This document shows positions 15,770 through 24,573 of a stretch of DNA of 64,000 nt, piece after piece (position 1 is the stretch's first letter; every line of letters starts with the position of its first letter). Source of the DNA: Abiotrophia defectiva ATCC 49176 (GTDB lineage: Bacteria > Bacillota > Bacilli > Lactobacillales > Aerococcaceae). The translations under genes and the position numbers were made by a program. The notes beneath the pieces were generated by a model. That model saw nothing but the letters and a program-made list of their open reading frames with translations. It was not told where the DNA came from and ran no database searches. The DNA lies in contig NZ_CP146287.1 in NCBI RefSeq assembly GCF_037041345.1, positions 1,677,501 through 1,741,500 on the forward strand, given 5' to 3'.

Positions 15770-18109
15770 TTATTTTATAGCCTCTACATAGAAGAGCCTA
15801 CCTACAAAATCCTTCGTTACTTGAGGGCAGAGATAAAAACCTGCCTTCATTAACTCTGCACCACTTGCTTCAAATGATTGGAAGCCTGACTCTACTCCAC
15901 TGTTATTAGAATTTGAGTCATCACATGCCGATTCAGTTAAAGCCATAGCTTCAGCTTCTGGACCTCCTTCTTCTTTTGCAAGGGTGGCACCCCAAGCACC
16001 TTCGCCTAGTACTTGGGTCACACGATATTGACATTCTGATTTCAGACCTTCTAGTTTCAGTACTTGCAATGGCTGCGAAGCCTTTCTTAATACTTGGAAG
16101 ACCATGACCATAGATTCTGTCTGAGAATCATTGGTCAAACTCCAAGCAGTAAGGTTCCCATCCGATTCAAAAGGACTAAGTAAACGATGGAAAGTCCCTT
16201 GTTGGAAAAGAGTCCGATGGTTTTTATAGAATGCAACTTGGTCCTTTATTTCGGATTGCTCAGATTTTGTTAGCTTAGTAAAATCTAGCTCATAGCCAAA
16301 TGCTCCATAGAAAGCAACTGCCGCTCGTGATGCTAGCGGTGTCTTACGCCCTGTTTGGTGATTTGGTACAGCCGAGACGTGTGCCCCCATCGCATTAGTA
16401 GGTACCATAAGAGAAGTTCCATACTGAATTTTCAATCTAGCTACCGCATCCGAATTGTCACTAGTCCATACTTGCGGCATATAAGCTAATATCCCTAAAT
16501 CAAAGCGCCCGCCACCACCAGAACAACTTTCAAATAGTATTTCTGGATATCGAGAAGTAATACGTGACATTAAGGCATAAACCCCTAGCATATATCGATG
16601 AGCTATCTCTCCCTGTTGATCATAAGGAAAAGCACTTGAATAAACTTCACTTAAATGTCGATTCATATCCCATTTAATATAATTCAATCCAGTCTGCTCG
16701 ATAACAGCTACCATTTGATGGTATATATGGTCTTGTACATCCGAACGAGACATATCTAGAACGTATTGGTTTCTACCATAGGACTTAGCACGTCCTGGTG
16801 TATGGAGTGCAAAGTCAGGGTGTTGCCGATAGAGCTCAGAATCTTCTGAGATCATCTCAGGTTCAAACCAAAGTCCAAACTGCATCCCTTTACTGTGAAC
16901 ATAATCCGCTAAACCTTTAAGTCCATGAGGCAACTTAGTCTTATATTCAAACCAGTCACCCAATGACGAATCGTCCCAATCTCGTTTGCCAAACCACCCA
17001 TCATCCAAAACAAAAAGCTCAACACCTAAATCTGAAGCAGAGTCCACCATTGCATGCAGACGTTCTTCAGTAAAGGCAAAATAGGTGCCTTCCCAATTAT
17101 TAATAAGTACAGGACGTTCTTTATCTCGGAAGCGAGCTGGGATGAGATGATTTTTAAGGAAATGATGGAATGCTTGTGACATACCATTTAGGCCATCTTC
17201 ACTATAAGCTAGCACAACTTGTGGTGTAGCAAATTCTTGGTCGGGCTCTACTTTCCAGTGAAAACCTGTCGATTGGATTCCTGCTTGTAATCGTATTTGT
17301 TGATAGGGATCCTGTTCTACACTAAGTTCGTGGCTACCACTATATACCAACTGAACCCCAAGGGCTGTCCCTTGATTTTCCGTTGTGTTTGGCGATACCA
17401 AAGCCATAAACGGTGTTTGCTGGTGACTACTAGTCCCCCGCTTACTATCATACACCTTACGGCCTCGGTGAACAGCTTCTCTCTCAAGCATTCTTTCTCT
17501 TCCCCAAGCTCCATTAAGTTGAATGATTTCAGATGGACGAGGTGATAGATCTAAACTAAAACTAGCCATACGCTCTATCGTTACCGGTTCTTCACTTTCA
17601 TTTCGAAAGACTGCCCAGCGAGTAATAATCGGATGATTCCTGAAAACTGTATAGTAGAGATCTACAAACCATAAGTGGATTGGATCAACCAAACGAACTT
17701 TCAGTGTTTCAGCCAATTCGCTTGAATCGACATAAGCATGCGGTAGGCCATCTATAGATGAAGCCCCTTTTATAATTTCATATGAATGATACCTAAAGTC
17801 TGTTACACTACTTCCGTCCATTTGCCGTAAGATTAAAGCCGGGTGACGATAATCACCGTGATTATACCCCGGAAATTCCTGTAAGATATTTCCTAATGAC
17901 CAATCTCGTTTAGTCTTTTGATTTTGATCAACAAAGTCAACTTCAAAGTCCCTATGAATGACTGGGTAAGACAAGTAGTTAGAATATCGTGGCAATCGTG
18001 AGCCAAAATAGCAATGACTTAACACACCATATTCATCAACTTTCATGACATAAGAAATTTGGTCATTTTGAAGATGAAAGGTCTTATTTTTGTCGTTGTA
18101 ATGTATCAT
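15770..18109 (-). CDS. aga: GH36 alpha-galactosidase
   Basis: Cytoplasmic alpha-1,6-galactosidase acting on raffinose, stachyose or melibiose. The N-terminal beta-supersandwich (to about residue 320) precedes the catalytic barrel. Nucleophile is Asp481 in YIKWDMNR and acid/base Asp551 in WTSDNSDA; the CSGGGGRFDLG loop (529-539) and WFEPEM (414-419) are family signatures. Length is 779 aa against roughly 730-740 usual; the excess includes an acidic, Ser/Asn-rich insertion in the C-terminal sandwich (about residues 710-750). It is last in the MsmE-F-G-Aga operon, 12 bp after the MsmG stop. Confidence 0.94.
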   Translation of the reverse strand: MIHYNDKNKTFHLQNDQISYVMKVDEYGVLSHCYFGSRLPRYSNYLSYPVIHRDFEVDFVDQNQKTKRDWSLGNILQEFPGYNHGDYRHPALILRQMDGSSVTDFRYHSYEIIKGASSIDGLPHAYVDSSELAETLKVRLVDPIHLWFVDLYYTVFRNHPIITRWAVFRNESEEPVTIERMASFSLDLSPRPSEIIQLNGAWGRERMLEREAVHRGRKVYDSKRGTSSHQQTPFMALVSPNTTENQGTALGVQLVYSGSHELSVEQDPYQQIRLQAGIQSTGFHWKVEPDQEFATPQVVLAYSEDGLNGMSQAFHHFLKNHLIPARFRDKERPVLINNWEGTYFAFTEERLHAMVDSASDLGVELFVLDDGWFGKRDWDDSSLGDWFEYKTKLPHGLKGLADYVHSKGMQFGLWFEPEMISEDSELYRQHPDFALHTPGRAKSYGRNQYVLDMSRSDVQDHIYHQMVAVIEQTGLNYIKWDMNRHLSEVYSSAFPYDQQGEIAHRYMLGVYALMSRITSRYPEILFESCSGGGGRFDLGILAYMPQVWTSDNSDAVARLKIQYGTSLMVPTNAMGAHVSAVPNHQTGRKTPLASRAAVAFYGAFGYELDFTKLTKSEQSEIKDQVAFYKNHRTLFQQGTFHRLLSPFESDGNLTAWSLTNDSQTESMVMVFQVLRKASQPLQVLKLEGLKSECQYRVTQVLGEGAWGATLAKEEGGPEAEAMALTESACDDSNSNNSGVESGFQSFEASGAELMKAGFYLCPQVTKDFVGRLFYVEAIK

Positions 18110-18121
18110 CTAAACCCCTCC

Positions 18122-18949
18122 TTATAATTTGCTACCAGTTGTTGCAATACCTTGAATAAATTGTCGTTGGAAGAAGACATAAATTAGCGCCATTGGCCAT
18201 ATTGCAAGTACTGATGCGGCCATCAAATGCGGATAGTTGACTGTGTAGGCGCCTTGTATCTTGGATAAAGCAGATGAAAGGGTCGCTTTATCTACCTGTG
18301 GATTAATGATTAGTGGCCACATTAAATCCTTAAAAGCGAATAGCGCTGTGAAGATACCTAAGGCAACCAGACCAGATTTTGCCAATGGTAGCATGATGGA
18401 AAAGAATATTTGTCCCACATTGGCCCCATCAAGAATGGCAGATTCTTCTAAGGATCGTGGTAGCCCCATAAAGAACTGTCTCAAGAGAAAAGTACCGAAT
18501 GCTGAGACAATCCCAGGGAAAACAAGCGCAAAAATCGTGTTACGCATGCCCATAGCATCTACCATCAGGTATTGCGGAATAATGAAAATTTGAGAGGGAA
18601 TCATCATTTGGAAAAGCACCAATCCAAATAACAAATCTCTGCCTGGAAATTGCAGTCGTGCAAAGGCATAGGCAGCCATCGCTGAAAATAGCAAGCCACA
18701 TACTAGTCTAAAAAACATCATAGCTAGTGTATTAAAATATAGAACTGCAAAGTTATTATCTCGAATTACTTGCGTATAATTCTCAAAATGCCACTGGCTG
18801 GGCCAGAAGACAAATGGATCTAATTGAGTAGATTCCGTTACCGTCTTGAAGGAAGTCAGAACCATCCATAAGAAGGGTAACAACATAGATAGAGCTACTA
18901 GAATCAAAAATAAATGAACTAGACCTTTTGATACCATCGGTTTTGACAT
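18122..18949 (-). CDS. msmG: Sugar ABC transporter permease, MsmG/RafG type
   Basis: Inner permease subunit of a CUT1-family oligosaccharide importer. It has six hydrophobic helices, starts with the MalG-like LFLILVALSMLLPFLWMVLTSFK, and carries the EAA loop LEESAILDGANVGQIFFSIMLPLAKSG that docks on the ATPase. It is 2 bp after its partner permease. No ATPase gene is in the locus. Confidence 0.92.
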   Translation of the reverse strand: MSKPMVSKGLVHLFLILVALSMLLPFLWMVLTSFKTVTESTQLDPFVFWPSQWHFENYTQVIRDNNFAVLYFNTLAMMFFRLVCGLLFSAMAAYAFARLQFPGRDLLFGLVLFQMMIPSQIFIIPQYLMVDAMGMRNTIFALVFPGIVSAFGTFLLRQFFMGLPRSLEESAILDGANVGQIFFSIMLPLAKSGLVALGIFTALFAFKDLMWPLIINPQVDKATLSSALSKIQGAYTVNYPHLMAASVLAIWPMALIYVFFQRQFIQGIATTGSKL

Positions 18950-18951
18950 AA

Positions 18952-19848
18952 TTATCCCTCCATATAATTAACCCATTTCTTCTGGAGCCGCACTTGTATC
19001 ACGGTAATTAGCATAATAATCGCCAATAACAATATGACAATAGTCGATCCATAGCCTTTATCACTGTACTTAAAGGTATTATTATAGAAAAGGTAAACTA
19101 AAGAAACTGTTGAGTCATAGGCTGGACTGGTGTTAAGTATCATCATATAGATAGTATCGAAAACCTGTAAAGATGAAATAATACTTGTTACCAAAACAAA
19201 GAATATCTGTGGTGACAAGAGCGGCAAGGTAATCGAAAATAACTTTTTAATGGGCGTTGCTCCATCCATTGTGGCTGCTTCGTAATAATCTTTAGGGATT
19301 TCTTGTAAACCAGCTAACAAAAGTATCATGTTGTAACCAATGCTTCCCCAAATGCCAATGATGGCAACAGAGTACATAGCAAATTGCGGATCATCAATCC
19401 AGGCAATCGGACCAACTCCAAAATAACCTAATACATGGTTTATTAAACCAAACTGGGTATTGTATAGCCATTTCCATACCATGGTAATAGCAGCCGGCGC
19501 GGCAACCATAGGCAAGAAGTAAACTGAGCGATAGAAATTTCGCCCTTTAATTTTACTATTCAGAATAACCGCTAGAATTAAGGAAATAACGATAGTCGGT
19601 GGAACGACAAGTAGCATATAGCGTAAAGTGTTCCACGTTGCTTGCCAGACTTGGGGATCCGAAAATAACTTCGCATAATTTTTAAGGCCAATAAATTTAT
19701 CGCCCTTTCCAAATGCGCCTGACTTATGAAAGCTCAAATAAAAAGTTTGAAAAATTGGAATGATATTGAGAATAAGGAGCCCCAGAATGGTCGGCGCAAC
19801 AAAGCCATATGCCCATATCCAATCTTTCTTTTTAAACGAGTTTGACAT
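18952..19848 (-). CDS. msmF: Sugar ABC transporter permease, MsmF/RafF type
   Basis: MalF-like permease with about six transmembrane helices and the EAA loop YYEAATMDGATPIKKLFSITLPLLSPQ. The start is placed at the ATG at 19848 (MSNSFKKKDWIW); the GTG three codons upstream is part of the ribosome-site region. It pairs with the adjacent MsmG permease to import alpha-galactosides. Confidence 0.92.
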   Translation of the reverse strand: MSNSFKKKDWIWAYGFVAPTILGLLILNIIPIFQTFYLSFHKSGAFGKGDKFIGLKNYAKLFSDPQVWQATWNTLRYMLLVVPPTIVISLILAVILNSKIKGRNFYRSVYFLPMVAAPAAITMVWKWLYNTQFGLINHVLGYFGVGPIAWIDDPQFAMYSVAIIGIWGSIGYNMILLLAGLQEIPKDYYEAATMDGATPIKKLFSITLPLLSPQIFFVLVTSIISSLQVFDTIYMMILNTSPAYDSTVSLVYLFYNNTFKYSDKGYGSTIVILLLAIIMLITVIQVRLQKKWVNYMEG

Positions 19849-19897
19849 TGATTTCACCGCCTTGCTTGCCTTTATAATATCTTCATATCTGAAGAGC

Positions 19898-19926
19898 GGG
19901 GCTACCTAACCTTTCAAGATAGCCCC
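19898..19926 (-). terminator. Stem-loop between MsmE and MsmF
   Basis: Minus strand GGGGCTA / TAGCCCC with a 15-nt loop and no good U tract. Such hairpins after binding-protein genes often stabilise or partly terminate the transcript so that the binding protein is made in excess of the permeases; this role is inferred. Confidence 0.45.
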
Positions 19927-19949
19927 ACACAAACATTACTTATTAAGCA

Positions 19950-21212
19950 CTACTCTTCCTCTTCTATAAGCTCGTTCATGGCTTTAGCTGCTTCTTCTGC
20001 AGCTTCTTTCACAGGTTTTTCACCTAGATATGCTGGCTTAAGAATTTCATATACTTTTTCTTCCCATTTTGTGGTTTCGTGTGTATATGGACGGATTTGA
20101 GCGTCTTTGATTTCTTCTATGTATGACTTAAGGTTAAATTGCTTGTTAGTATCCACCCAAACATCAGAAGCACCTTCATAGGCGGAGATTGCAACCCCTA
20201 GTTTAGAAGCCTTTTCTTGCACCTCTTTGCTGGACAGATAATTAACAAATTTCCAAGCCGCTTCTTTATGCTCTGTCTTTGCAGAGATAGCGTTTGCTAA
20301 CCCATTATAAATAGATACTCTCTTACCATCTTTGCTAGGCAATGGCACTACATCCACCTTATCTTTAAGACCTTCATTGCTGATAATGCTCCCAATTCGC
20401 CATGAACCAAAGAGGGCCATAGCTGCCTTATCATTGGCGAAATAATCCATCGCATCCCCTGTAGTTGGGCTTAGGCCTTCTCGTCCAAAACTAAAATAAT
20501 ATTCTAACGCTTCAATTGTCTTTGGATCCGTGTAACCAGACTTATTGTCAGATGTTAAAGCAGTCCCACCATTGGTATACATAAAATTATAAAAACCTTC
20601 TTGGTTTGCTAGCATTGTGGCAATACCATAAATTCCCTTATCCTTATTGGTTAATTTCTTAGCAGCTTCTTTTAAGTCATCCCAGGTCCACTTATCAGTC
20701 GGATAGGCAACACCAGCTTCATCAAATAACTTCTTGTTATACCATAATGCGATAGTGTCAAAGTCTTTTGGAATACCATACTGATGACCGTTGACCTTAT
20801 AAATATCAACTAGACCTTGAGGGAATTTGCTAAGATCTAAGTCAGATTCCTTGATTAAATCATCTAGTGGCAACAATTGATCATTAGCACCGTATTTATA
20901 GATTTCATTTGAATGCATCCAGAATACATCAGGTAGTGATCCACCTGTCGCAGCAGCCTCTAACATTGTCCAATAGCCTTCCCATCCAGTTACCTGTATA
21001 TCAACCTTGATATCAGGATTGGCTTTTTCAAAATCATCTGCAATCTGTCTTAACCCCGGTTCTTGACGTGAGTCCCAAATACCGTAAGTAATTGTTGTCT
21101 GCCCTTGTGCGGCCACAGAATCATGTACAAATAGTGTTGGAGTTACTACACCCAATACCAATAATAGGCTGAATATAAAGCTTGGCCAACGACGTTTATG
21201 TGCTGATAACAT
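19950..21212 (-). CDS. msmE: Oligosaccharide ABC transporter substrate-binding protein, MsmE/RafE type
   Basis: Extracellular CUT1-family binding protein: TITYGIWDSRQEPGLRQIADDF at the mature start, GYTDPKTIEALEYYF and MALFGSWRIG further on. A hydrophobic signal (about residues 11-34) ends in VAAQGQ, which looks like a signal peptidase I site. Unexpectedly, there is no lipobox cysteine, although most Gram-positive MsmE proteins are lipoproteins. The ATG at 21212 has AAGGAG 8 nt upstream; the GTG at 21221 lies too close to that site. It is the first gene of the msmE-F-G-aga operon, whose promoter carries a cre box. Confidence 0.9.
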   Translation of the reverse strand: MLSAHKRRWPSFIFSLLLVLGVVTPTLFVHDSVAAQGQTTITYGIWDSRQEPGLRQIADDFEKANPDIKVDIQVTGWEGYWTMLEAAATGGSLPDVFWMHSNEIYKYGANDQLLPLDDLIKESDLDLSKFPQGLVDIYKVNGHQYGIPKDFDTIALWYNKKLFDEAGVAYPTDKWTWDDLKEAAKKLTNKDKGIYGIATMLANQEGFYNFMYTNGGTALTSDNKSGYTDPKTIEALEYYFSFGREGLSPTTGDAMDYFANDKAAMALFGSWRIGSIISNEGLKDKVDVVPLPSKDGKRVSIYNGLANAISAKTEHKEAAWKFVNYLSSKEVQEKASKLGVAISAYEGASDVWVDTNKQFNLKSYIEEIKDAQIRPYTHETTKWEEKVYEILKPAYLGEKPVKEAAEEAAKAMNELIEEEE

Positions 21213-21243
21213 GATGAACACTCCTTATTTATTTGATATTTAA

Positions 21244-21270
21244 ATTATACACTGGTAGATAGCGGTTTCA
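21244..21270 (-). promoter_or_regulatory. msmE promoter with overlapping cre box
   Basis: Minus strand -10 TATAAT (21249-21244) has no good -35, as expected for an activator-dependent promoter. The sequence TGAAACCGCTATCT (21270-21257) matches the cre consensus except at the last base and covers the -35 zone. Activation by the divergent AraC protein and CcpA repression are the expected controls. Confidence 0.6.
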
Positions 21271-21355
21271 TATCTTATAATGCCTAGTTTTTTATTTAAG
21301 AATGACGCATCATGTACGTACAACATATATTTTGTCTCTTTTCAACATATCTAAA

Positions 21356-21385
21356 TTGACTATCTGAGCTAACTAGCATTATAAT
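21356..21385 (+). promoter_or_regulatory. Promoter of the AraC-family regulator
   Basis: TTGACT (21356-21361), 18-bp spacer, TATAAT (21380-21385); the gene starts 35 bp downstream. Confidence 0.75.
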
Positions 21386-21419
21386 AGTATTACAACTTCT
21401 ATCAGACGAGGTGATATCC

Positions 21420-22253
21420 ATGTCCGAGCAAGAGTTTTACGTTTTCCATAATATATCTTCTGTTGATCTCTACCCCATTCAGTTTGGCAAGGAGAAGTGT
21501 GACCCCTGGCATCATTATGGGCCCACCCTGACCCATAATTACCTCTTCCACTATATCCTGTCGGGGCGGGGGAGCTTTCTTGAGAATGAGAGACACGAGG
21601 CCATTCAACTGGGACCAGGCCAAGGCTTTCTTATGCCCCCTAACACGGTCTGTTCCTATACGGCTGACCAAGACGATCCCTGGACCTATTGCTGGATTGA
21701 GTTCAATGGCCTCAAGGCTGCTAATTTCATGCGTCAGGCAGGTTTGAATGCTAACAACCTAATCTTTACGCCTCATAAGCCCATGATTATCTCTAGCATC
21801 AAAGACACCTTGGAGACCATCATCCGTAACCACTCCCAGCATGAGTCCTTTCTGATTGCCCAGCTCTATCTCTTAGTTGATCATCTGATTCGCTTTTCCA
21901 AGCACAGTCCTCAGCAGCGTCCTAACGAGATTCATTCCTTCTATATTAGAGAGGCCATCCACTATATCCAGGACCACTATACGGACAACCCCAGCGTGGA
22001 TCAACTGGCAGACATCTGCCATCTCAACCGCAATTACTTCACCCGTCTCTTCAAGCAAGAGCTCCACATGACACCTTCGCAGTTTATCTTGACCTATCGT
22101 ATCAACCAATCCTGCGAGCTCTTGGCTTCAACCAATCGTTCCATTCGCGACATTGCCGAGCAAATCGGCTACAGCAATCAGTTCAACTTCTCTTCGGCCT
22201 TCAAACGTGTCAAGGGAATGACACCTATGGAATGGCGTCGGCGCTATCGTTAA
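21420..22253 (+). CDS. msmR: AraC-family activator of the raffinose operon, MsmR/RafR type
   Basis: Transcription activator with an N-terminal cupin (AraC-binding) domain (about residues 15-145; LFHYILSGRGSF, FLMPPNTVCSYTADQDDPWTYCWIEF) and two C-terminal HTH motifs (about 175-275). These include VDQLADICHLNRNYFTRLFK and the family signature IAEQIGYSNQFNFSSAFKR. Start is ATG at 21420; the in-frame GTG at 21411 belongs to the GAGGTGAT ribosome site. It is divergent from msmE and is the likely activator of that operon. Confidence 0.9.
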   Translation: MSEQEFYVFHNISSVDLYPIQFGKEKCDPWHHYGPTLTHNYLFHYILSGRGSFLENERHEAIQLGPGQGFLMPPNTVCSYTADQDDPWTYCWIEFNGLKAANFMRQAGLNANNLIFTPHKPMIISSIKDTLETIIRNHSQHESFLIAQLYLLVDHLIRFSKHSPQQRPNEIHSFYIREAIHYIQDHYTDNPSVDQLADICHLNRNYFTRLFKQELHMTPSQFILTYRINQSCELLASTNRSIRDIAEQIGYSNQFNFSSAFKRVKGMTPMEWRRRYR

Positions 22254-22272
22254 CTGAGGGTATGATAACATA

Positions 22273-22305
22273 AAAAAATCCGCACTCAATTAGTGCGGAT
22301 TTTTT
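22273..22305. terminator. Bidirectional terminator between convergent genes
   Basis: Perfect 14-bp stem AAAAAATCCGCACT / AGTGCGGATTTTTT with a 5-nt loop; A and T runs on either side make it work for both msmR and the minus-strand GH36-like gene. Confidence 0.9.
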
Positions 22306-22310
22306 ACATT

Positions 22311-24278
22311 CTAAGTTCTTGAGCCAACCATGGGATCAGCATAGGTCAGTTGATAGATGACCAGTTCCTGAGGCGCTAAAGTAGCCTGCCAAATATGCTT
22401 TTCCGTCCGTTCCAAGCTTGCTCGTCCTGCAACTTGCATGAGGGTCTGGAGCTCGCCATCCCCTAAAACATAGGTTTGAGGTTGAGCTGTCGGATTACGT
22501 AGCGACAGAATGACGCGACGCCCGTCATCGCTCAAGCAGCGGTAGCCATACAGCCCCGTATGGTCAGCCGGCTTATGGCCGATAAAGCGACTATTCTTAA
22601 GGCAGTCATCATAGTTATCCTGTACCCAGCGAATAGCCTCAGCATTGGCACGCCAACGCTCATGGTCGAAGAGGTCGTAGGAGTAATAGCACTCCCAGAA
22701 GGCATTGCCGCGCGTCCCAATAAAGTAGAGATAGTCGCGGAATTCACTGACACTGGCCTGAATTGGGTGGTCTAAGAGCCCTGCAGTCGCCCGATGAGCA
22801 AAGATTGGCTCATGGTTATAGAAATATTTCTGTGGTACTTGGATAGCTCGCCCGCGAATGAAGGCGTGATAACGATCATCCCGATAGGTCATCATGCGAG
22901 CCAAATCGGTCTCCCCAAGTGAATCATAGCCTGTATCCTGAGAAACTTGAATCCAAAGGCTATTGACATAGGCTAGCCACCATGGGCTTGGATTGACGTA
23001 AGAAGTTAAATTCAGCCATAGGTCTCGCTGCGCCCCTTCTTCATCACGGTCTTGGGCATGTTTTTGACGATAGGCGGACCGTAAGTTCTGGAAGAGCTTA
23101 ATCAAACGTTCGTAGGTTGCGGTCATCTGGTGCATGCCATGGGGACCAGAGGCATCATCCTGAGCAGGCTCAATCAAAAAGCCGTCTAGCTTCCAATAAG
23201 ACAGGTCATACTGGTCCTGATAGGCTAGAAGCTTAGCTTCTAAGGCATCCAAATAGGCCGGGTCGCCCACATTGACGTCTTGAGTCCGCTCATTTTTAGT
23301 CCCTAGTCCTAATTCTGGATGAGCCTTGAGCCAATTGCTCATGGTCAGCTGCGTGCCACCATAGCCACCCCGCGGCCCCATCCAAAGGCCAAGCTGGCCG
23401 CCATAGCTAGCTACTTGGTCCTTGATACGTGAGAGGCCAAGCGGAAATTTCTCGTTGAATTCCCAAAAGCTCTCATAATTGGCCCAGCCGTCATCCACCA
23501 CATAGGTATCCAGTGGCACCCCATAATCACTGAAACCTGCTCGTATGGCAGCAAAGGAAGTCATAATCTTGTCCTCGTCGATGTCCAGCATATGGTCGTA
23601 CCAGGAATTATATTGTAGGCGGAAGTGGTTGGGTAATGCAATGCTATCGATATAAGCGAAAAAGGCTTGTTGGATGCTTGAAAATTCAGGGCTTGCTGCT
23701 GACCCTATAACCGTCGCATGCAAAGTCACTGGCTGATCTGAAGTCACCTTTCGCCCTAGATAGTAGCGGGACCAATAGCGCCCTTCTTCTAGGCGGTTCT
23801 CTGCTAGGGGAAATTCCATCCCTAAGAAGAAACTATTGGCGTAGACTGGCTGGCCACAGGCCACATAATAACCACTAAATCCTGCCATCTCAGGAATTGC
23901 CTCTTGTTGCTTTGGTGGATAAAACTTGGCATCCTCCTGGAAGGTCATGGACGATAAGTCTAGAAAATTAATCGCCTGTTTAGCCTCTAAGAGGCTAACC
24001 TTGCATTTGAGGTAACCGTCTGTTAGCTCATAGACTACCTTGACTCGCGCTAGGTCGTCTTGGCAATCTACCTGAATGGCTTCTGCGGTCTCTTTCTCAA
24101 GCTGAACTTGCATCTGGCTAGCAGCTAGTTGCCCGCCCTCCTGCCAATGGATGACAAAGGGCTCACTCTCACTTAATGCATAGGTCTTTCCCGTCTGTCT
24201 ATTGGTCAGCCGGTCTAAGTAAAACTGTTGATGATTGCAGACAAAATGTCCGATAAGCGTTTGGCTTTGGAGTTCCAT
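22311..24278 (-). CDS. GH36-related alpha-glycosidase
   Basis: Second clan GH-D enzyme, 655 aa, no signal peptide. The catalytic barrel carries VVDDGWANYESFWEF (Asp262/263), LGLWMGPRGGYGG and the nucleophile Asp365 in YWKLDGF. It is diverged from the classical GH36 alpha-galactosidase at 15770: it lacks the WFEPEM and CSGGGGR motifs and is closer to the raffinose-synthase-like or alpha-N-acetylgalactosaminidase subgroups. The exact substrate is therefore open. It has an AGGAGG site and its own upstream region, and is convergent with msmR. A half-site cre-like sequence (TGTAAGCGC, 24324-24332) lies upstream. Confidence 0.75.
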   Translation of the reverse strand: MELQSQTLIGHFVCNHQQFYLDRLTNRQTGKTYALSESEPFVIHWQEGGQLAASQMQVQLEKETAEAIQVDCQDDLARVKVVYELTDGYLKCKVSLLEAKQAINFLDLSSMTFQEDAKFYPPKQQEAIPEMAGFSGYYVACGQPVYANSFFLGMEFPLAENRLEEGRYWSRYYLGRKVTSDQPVTLHATVIGSAASPEFSSIQQAFFAYIDSIALPNHFRLQYNSWYDHMLDIDEDKIMTSFAAIRAGFSDYGVPLDTYVVDDGWANYESFWEFNEKFPLGLSRIKDQVASYGGQLGLWMGPRGGYGGTQLTMSNWLKAHPELGLGTKNERTQDVNVGDPAYLDALEAKLLAYQDQYDLSYWKLDGFLIEPAQDDASGPHGMHQMTATYERLIKLFQNLRSAYRQKHAQDRDEEGAQRDLWLNLTSYVNPSPWWLAYVNSLWIQVSQDTGYDSLGETDLARMMTYRDDRYHAFIRGRAIQVPQKYFYNHEPIFAHRATAGLLDHPIQASVSEFRDYLYFIGTRGNAFWECYYSYDLFDHERWRANAEAIRWVQDNYDDCLKNSRFIGHKPADHTGLYGYRCLSDDGRRVILSLRNPTAQPQTYVLGDGELQTLMQVAGRASLERTEKHIWQATLAPQELVIYQLTYADPMVGSRT

Positions 24279-24506
24279 ACGCCTCTCCTCCTCATAAAAG
24301 TAATCATACTTACCTAATATAATTGTAAGCGCCTAGCAAATATTTTACTATCTTATTTTGCTACCTTCTCTATGTGCTGATTAATCACTAAGGGACTTTT
24401 GTCATATTTATAGTAGATTTTACACATATTTCCAGTATAAAAAACGCTCAGAACCGAGTGAAACTCATCTGATTCTCATTTTTTTGCCACTTTATTCAAA
24501 TTCTTC

Positions 24507-24535
24507 TTGTGCGCCAAGGCCTAAAAGCGTATAAT
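24507..24535 (+). promoter_or_regulatory. Promoter of the amino acid transporter
   Basis: TTGTGC (24507-24512), 17-bp spacer, TATAAT (24530-24535). The rest of 24279-24506 is AT-rich and holds the upstream region of the minus-strand GH36-like gene; I see no other gene there. Confidence 0.65.
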
Positions 24536-24573
24536 GTAGAGTAATTCATCTTTGATATTAGGAGGTATTATAT

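Noticed and set aside
10961-22305. Recurrent AAGTGCGG words that resemble the Pasteurellaceae DNA uptake sequence
   Set aside because: Most copies seen are arms of terminators, and gene content is Gram-positive; similarity to the uptake word is taken as chance or terminator bias.
24324-24337. cre box upstream of the second GH36-like gene
   Set aside because: Only one half (TGTAAGCGC) fits the consensus; three mismatches lie in the other half, so it is only mentioned in the gene entry.
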